8,965 nt of DNA, from contig JAEUIB010000043.1 of the NCBI GenBank assembly GCA_016795255.1, positions 1 to 8,965 on the forward strand, in the 5' to 3' direction. Every line of letters begins with the position of its first letter. Position 1 is the first letter of the stretch. The stretch is from Planctomycetota bacterium. GTDB lineage: Bacteria > Planctomycetota > B15-G4 > JADJEK01. Below, one piece after another: positions 5,996-8,965 of this stretch. The notes below the pieces were generated by a model, which worked only from the letters and a program-made list of their open reading frames with translations, searched no databases and had not been told where the DNA came from. Both the position numbers and the translations under genes were made by a program.

Positions 5996-6733
5996 ATGCC
6001 CGACGCCAAGGATCCCGCACCGCCGAACCCGAATCCCGGTCCGATCGCCGTGGGCGCGCTGGGCGCCTGCGTGCGCGCGGCCCATGCGCGCATCGGAGCG
6101 CCCGCGGGACTCGGCGCCGCTCTCGCCGCGGCCGCCACCGGGCGGCACGACGCGCAGCGCGAGATCGTCGTGGCGTGCGTCGAGCTCGGCGTCCCGACGG
6201 AGGCGCTGGTCGAGGGCGCGCTGATGACGCATCTGTTCGCGGGCTTCCCGCGCGCGATCGAGGCGTTCGCGGTCGTCGAGGACGCCGTCCTGCGCTCGGG
6301 TCGATCGTGGCCGCGGGTCGCCGAACCCGAACGGGCGCCGACCGATGCGAGCCGACTCGACGACGGCTGGAGCGCCTTCGCGCGCATCTACGGCGCGCAA
6401 GCCGACCGCGTCCGTGCCCGGCTCGCCGCGTTCGCGCCGGCGTTCGAGCGCGCGGTCCTCGAGGACGCGTACGGGCGCGTCCTGTCCCGCCCCGGTCTGG
6501 ACGCGCGCACGCGGGAACTGATGTCGGTCTGCGCGCTGACGGCGCTCGACCTGCCGCGGCAGCTCCACTCGCACTTGAAGGGCGCGCTGGCGTGCGGAGC
6601 CACGGTGGACGACCTGACGGAAATGGTTAACTTGGCCGCCGACCTCGTCGCCGCGTGGCCGACCAAGCCGCCGGACGTCGACGGTGCGCGCGCACTGCTG
6701 ACGCAGGTCGTCGCCACCTCCCGTCGACCGTGA
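5996..6733 (+). CDS. Carboxymuconolactone decarboxylase (CMD) family protein with tandem CMD-like halves
   Basis: The 245-residue protein has two CMD-like regions. The first spans about 40-100, with REIVVACVELGVPTEALVEG and HLFAGFPRAIEAF. The second spans about 150-215, with AYGRVLSRPGLDARTRELMS and then LHSHLKGALACGAT, the typical R..EL...AL.....QL..H..GAL..Ga pattern. Family members include gamma-carboxymuconolactone decarboxylase of aromatic degradation and AhpD-type alkylhydroperoxidases. There is no CxxC redox motif (only single cysteines such as C179 and C200), so an AhpD-like peroxidase is unlikely. No other protocatechuate-pathway gene is present, so the substrate cannot be assigned. 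The N-terminus is Pro-rich and cytoplasmic in character. The start is uncertain: ATG 5996 (MPDAKDPAPP) is preferred, and ATG 5963 would add MLRRDLLPLRS. Neither has a clear Shine-Dalgarno. A hairpin spans its stop codon. Confidence 0.8.
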   Translation: MPDAKDPAPPNPNPGPIAVGALGACVRAAHARIGAPAGLGAALAAAATGRHDAQREIVVACVELGVPTEALVEGALMTHLFAGFPRAIEAFAVVEDAVLRSGRSWPRVAEPERAPTDASRLDDGWSAFARIYGAQADRVRARLAAFAPAFERAVLEDAYGRVLSRPGLDARTRELMSVCALTALDLPRQLHSHLKGALACGATVDDLTEMVNLAADLVAAWPTKPPDVDGARALLTQVVATSRRP

Positions 6734-6742
6734 TGCCGGTCG
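6725..6742 (+). other. Hairpin spanning the CMD-family gene's stop codon
   Basis: CGACCG (6725-6730) and CGGTCG (6737-6742) form a 6-bp stem around a loop that contains the TGA stop. There is no T-tract, so it is not a standard terminator. Confidence 0.2.
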
Positions 6743-6789
6743 CACGAGGTCCTTCAGAATCGTCTCGGAAACACCCGAAACGATCGGCT

Positions 6790-6806
6790 TCCGGCACACC
6801 GCCGGA
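6790..6806 (+). other. Hairpin directly upstream of the TMTC-like gene's ribosome site
   Basis: TCCGGC-ACACC-GCCGGA is a perfect 6-bp stem with a five-base loop. It ends one base before the GGGAG ribosome site at 6808-6812. It could influence translation initiation of the membrane protein or mark the end of the CMD transcript. It is also compatible with chance. Confidence 0.25.
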
Positions 6807-6815
6807 CGGGAGTCC

Positions 6816-8965
6816 ATGATGTCCACCGCGGATCGTCCGCGCGCAGGTGCGCTGCTGTTCGTCGTCCTCGCGATCGCGGCGATCCTCTGCTTCGCCAACA
6901 TCACGAAGCACCAGGAGCTGGTCTACGACGGCTACTTCCTGGTCGAACTGAACGACACCTACAAGCAAGTGGACGAACAGCGCCGCGAGCACGGCACCTT
7001 CGCCGCGCTGGCGAAGCTCACGCAAGTGTTCCGCGAGGAGTTCTGGGAGGCGACGAACCGCGCGCGCCCGCAGATCCTGCGCGTCGAGGGACAGGCGCTC
7101 TACCGACCGCTGATGATGTTCACGCTCGGCGTCGCGCGGATGATGTCCGACACGCGCGACACCGGCGTCGCCAAGGGTCTGCACGACCCGTTGCCGTTCT
7201 CGATGGTCAACCTCGGGTTCCACATCGGCTGCACGTGGCTCGTCGCGCTGCTCGCGCTGAACCTGTCGCGACGGCGCTCGGTCGCGTGGCTCGCCGGGCT
7301 GCTCTTCGCCGTGCATCCGATCCACTCGGAGGCCGTGTCGTACGCGGCGGGTCTCGGTGAAACGCAGGCGACGTTCTTCGCGCTGGTGTCGCTGTACGCG
7401 TACGTGCGCGGATGCACCGCGACGCGGACCAACATCGCGGCGCTGGTCGTCTCGTGCGTCGCGTTCGCGGCGTCGTTGTTCACGAAGGAGAGCGGCGCGA
7501 TCACGATCGTGCTGCTGCTGCTCGTCGATTTCGCGCGCGGCAAGGACGCGCCGCGCGCCGGAGTCCGCCTGCTGGTGCTCGGCGCGATGCTGGCCCTGAT
7601 CGCGTCGAACATCGCGATCCGCGTGTCGGTGACCGGCGCGCTCGCGCCCGATGCCCACGTCATCTCGCGCCTCGACAACCCACTGGTGAAGGAGTCGTTC
7701 GGCGCTCGGCTCGCGACCGGGCCGATGCTGTACGTGAAGGCGCTGATGCTGTTCTTCTGGCCGGCGACGCTGTCGGCCGACTACTCGTTCAACCAACTGC
7801 CGATCGCGCGCTCGCTCGCCGAACCGGCCGCTCTCGTGTCGTTCCTGGTGTGCGCGCTGCTGACCGTCGCCGGGATCGTCGCGCTGAAGCGCTGGGCCGT
7901 GCTCGGATTCGGCCTGCTCGCGTTCCTGTTCGCGTTCGGACCGGTGTCCAACATCCCGGTGCCGATCGGAACGATCTTCGGTGAGCGCCTGCTCTACCTG
8001 CCGTCGGTCGGCATCTGCATCGCGCTCGCGGCCGTGCTCGACCGCATCGGCGTCGTGCTCGGCGCGCGCAACGAAGCGCTGCGAGCGGCCGCCCGCGGCG
8101 TGTTCATCGTGCTCGTGATCGTCGCCGGCGTCCGCACGGCCAATCGCAACCCGTTCTACGCGTCGAACGCGACGCTGTACTCGAACATGCCGGAGACGGC
8201 TCCCGAGTCGTCCCGCGGCTACTTCCAGCGCGCGGAGTACGAACGCGGGCGCCCGAAGAAGGACCGCAACCTCAACGCGGCGATCGCGGACTACAAGGAG
8301 TCGGTCCGGATCTGGCCGGAGTTCCTCTACGCGTACCACCAGCTCGCGATCGCGACGGCCGAGAACGGCGACGTCAAGGGCGGCCTCGCGCAACTCGACC
8401 TGCTGAAGGCGATGATCGGCGGCGGCGAATCGGTGCGCTACCTGCGCAACATGATCGAACTGACGAAGGCGCAGATCTCGCAGATCGCGTCGCCGCGCGA
8501 CGAGCGCTCGCGCGAGGAGATCCAGAAGCTGTTCGAGGACCAGATCCGTCTGGCTCCCGACGACCTCGGGCCGTACCTCGCGCTGCTGCCGCTCTATCTC
8601 GACCAGAACCAGATCCAGAAGGCGCGGGACCTGCTCGCGAACTCGCCGCTGCCGACGAAGGACGCGATGCGGCACACGGCGTCGCTGCTGCAGATCGCGG
8701 GCCGCGAACAGAACATCGACGAAGTCCGCAAGCTGCTCGCGCAACTGCAGACGAAGCTCGCGGCGGAGAACGCCGCCGACGCCGGCGACGTCCGCGGACT
8801 CGTCACGTTCTATTCCGCCGTCCTCGGCCGCATCGACGGCCTCGCCGCGCGCGCCGGCGGCGACACGGCGAAGGCGCAGGAGCTGTTCTCCGCCGCGCTG
8901 ACCGGTCTCGACCAGTACGTCGAGAAGAACGAAGGCGACTGGCAGGGGTACTTCTTCCGCGGCGA
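6816..8965 (+). CDS. TMTC-like polytopic membrane glycosyltransferase with C-terminal TPRs, C-terminus cut by window edge
   Basis: The frame from ATG 6816 is open for 716 codons to the right edge. Residues 1-440 are hydrophobic with roughly 11 membrane segments, starting at 11-28. Signatures of the TMTC/DUF1736 GT-C family appear in order: YDG (37-39) in the first outside loop, YRPL (97-100), AVHPIHSEAVSYAAGLGE (165-182), FTKESGAIT (222-230), LSADYSFNQLP (319-329) and GERLLYLPSVG (389-399). Residues about 465-716 are helical and TPR-like, with NLNAAIADYKESVRIWPEF (485-503) the clearest repeat. Animal TMTCs are O-mannosyltransferases acting on cadherins using dolichyl-phosphate-mannose. Bacterial relatives are mostly uncharacterised and presumably use a polyprenyl-phosphate sugar. 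The usual DD of the first loop is D38-G39 here, so activity is uncertain. GGGAG (6808-6812) precedes two consecutive ATGs, and the second (6819) has the better spacing. The gene lies 82 bases after the CMD gene. Confidence 0.85.
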   Translation, partial: MMSTADRPRAGALLFVVLAIAAILCFANITKHQELVYDGYFLVELNDTYKQVDEQRREHGTFAALAKLTQVFREEFWEATNRARPQILRVEGQALYRPLMMFTLGVARMMSDTRDTGVAKGLHDPLPFSMVNLGFHIGCTWLVALLALNLSRRRSVAWLAGLLFAVHPIHSEAVSYAAGLGETQATFFALVSLYAYVRGCTATRTNIAALVVSCVAFAASLFTKESGAITIVLLLLVDFARGKDAPRAGVRLLVLGAMLALIASNIAIRVSVTGALAPDAHVISRLDNPLVKESFGARLATGPMLYVKALMLFFWPATLSADYSFNQLPIARSLAEPAALVSFLVCALLTVAGIVALKRWAVLGFGLLAFLFAFGPVSNIPVPIGTIFGERLLYLPSVGICIALAAVLDRIGVVLGARNEALRAAARGVFIVLVIVAGVRTANRNPFYASNATLYSNMPETAPESSRGYFQRAEYERGRPKKDRNLNAAIADYKESVRIWPEFLYAYHQLAIATAENGDVKGGLAQLDLLKAMIGGGESVRYLRNMIELTKAQISQIASPRDERSREEIQKLFEDQIRLAPDDLGPYLALLPLYLDQNQIQKARDLLANSPLPTKDAMRHTASLLQIAGREQNIDEVRKLLAQLQTKLAAENAADAGDVRGLVTFYSAVLGRIDGLAARAGGDTAKAQELFSAALTGLDQYVEKNEGDWQGYFFRG

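Noticed and set aside
6627..8744. Long minus-strand open frame of 705 codons
   Set aside because: It is antisense to the TMTC-like gene, is dominated by R/E/D/Q/H repeats typical of an anti-frame in GC-rich DNA, and shows no domain. The plus strand has clear membrane segments and family motifs.

Overview
The window is a GC-rich bacterial chromosomal segment (strong G/C preference at third codon positions, ATG and GTG starts, purine-rich Shine-Dalgarno sites). The gene content looks most like a Planctomycetota or similar high-GC environmental lineage: a DUF4388 protein, small TPR proteins, a secreted SurA-like protein with a Pro/Gln-rich N-terminus, and a TMTC-like membrane protein with TPRs. 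The phylum is an inference from gene flavour only. There is no mobile element, CRISPR array, rRNA or recognisable tRNA.

Layout. Positions 1-470 (minus) hold the N-terminal part of a DUF4388/PATAN-domain protein that runs off the left edge. Positions 471-924 are a 454-nt non-coding gap between divergent genes, with a 14-bp palindrome and an extended -10-like box. A 169-residue TPR protein follows (925-1434, plus). After a hairpin-rich spacer come gcvT (1590-2678) and gcvH (2759-3136), the aminomethyltransferase and lipoyl-carrier subunits of the glycine cleavage system. Convergent to them is a LipM-like lipoyl/octanoyl transferase (3205-3975, minus), immediately downstream of a secreted SurA/parvulin-like protein (3999-5792, minus). 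From the divergent spacer 5793-5995 a tandem carboxymuconolactone-decarboxylase (CMD) family protein reads rightwards (5996-6733). It is followed by the start of a large polytopic TMTC-like glycosyltransferase with C-terminal TPRs (6816 to beyond 8965).

How the genes work together. GcvT and GcvH act in one complex. GcvH needs a lipoyl group on Lys62, and the neighbouring LipM-like enzyme is the obvious candidate to supply the octanoyl/lipoyl moiety. The GcvP and GcvL subunits are not in the window. The SurA-like protein would act outside the cytoplasm and probably shares a transcript with the LipM-like gene, with no obvious functional link. The CMD protein and the TMTC-like protein are co-directional with an 82-nt gap, so they may be co-transcribed.

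I found no convincing undescribed multi-gene system. The points most worth a second look are the TMTC-like protein with an altered acidic motif, the SurA-like protein with an apparently duplicated N-domain and degenerate parvulin region, the cysteine-bearing LipM-like enzyme, and the repeated TGCTA-type extended -10 boxes. Both edge genes (1-470 minus and 6816-8965 plus) are open at the window boundary.
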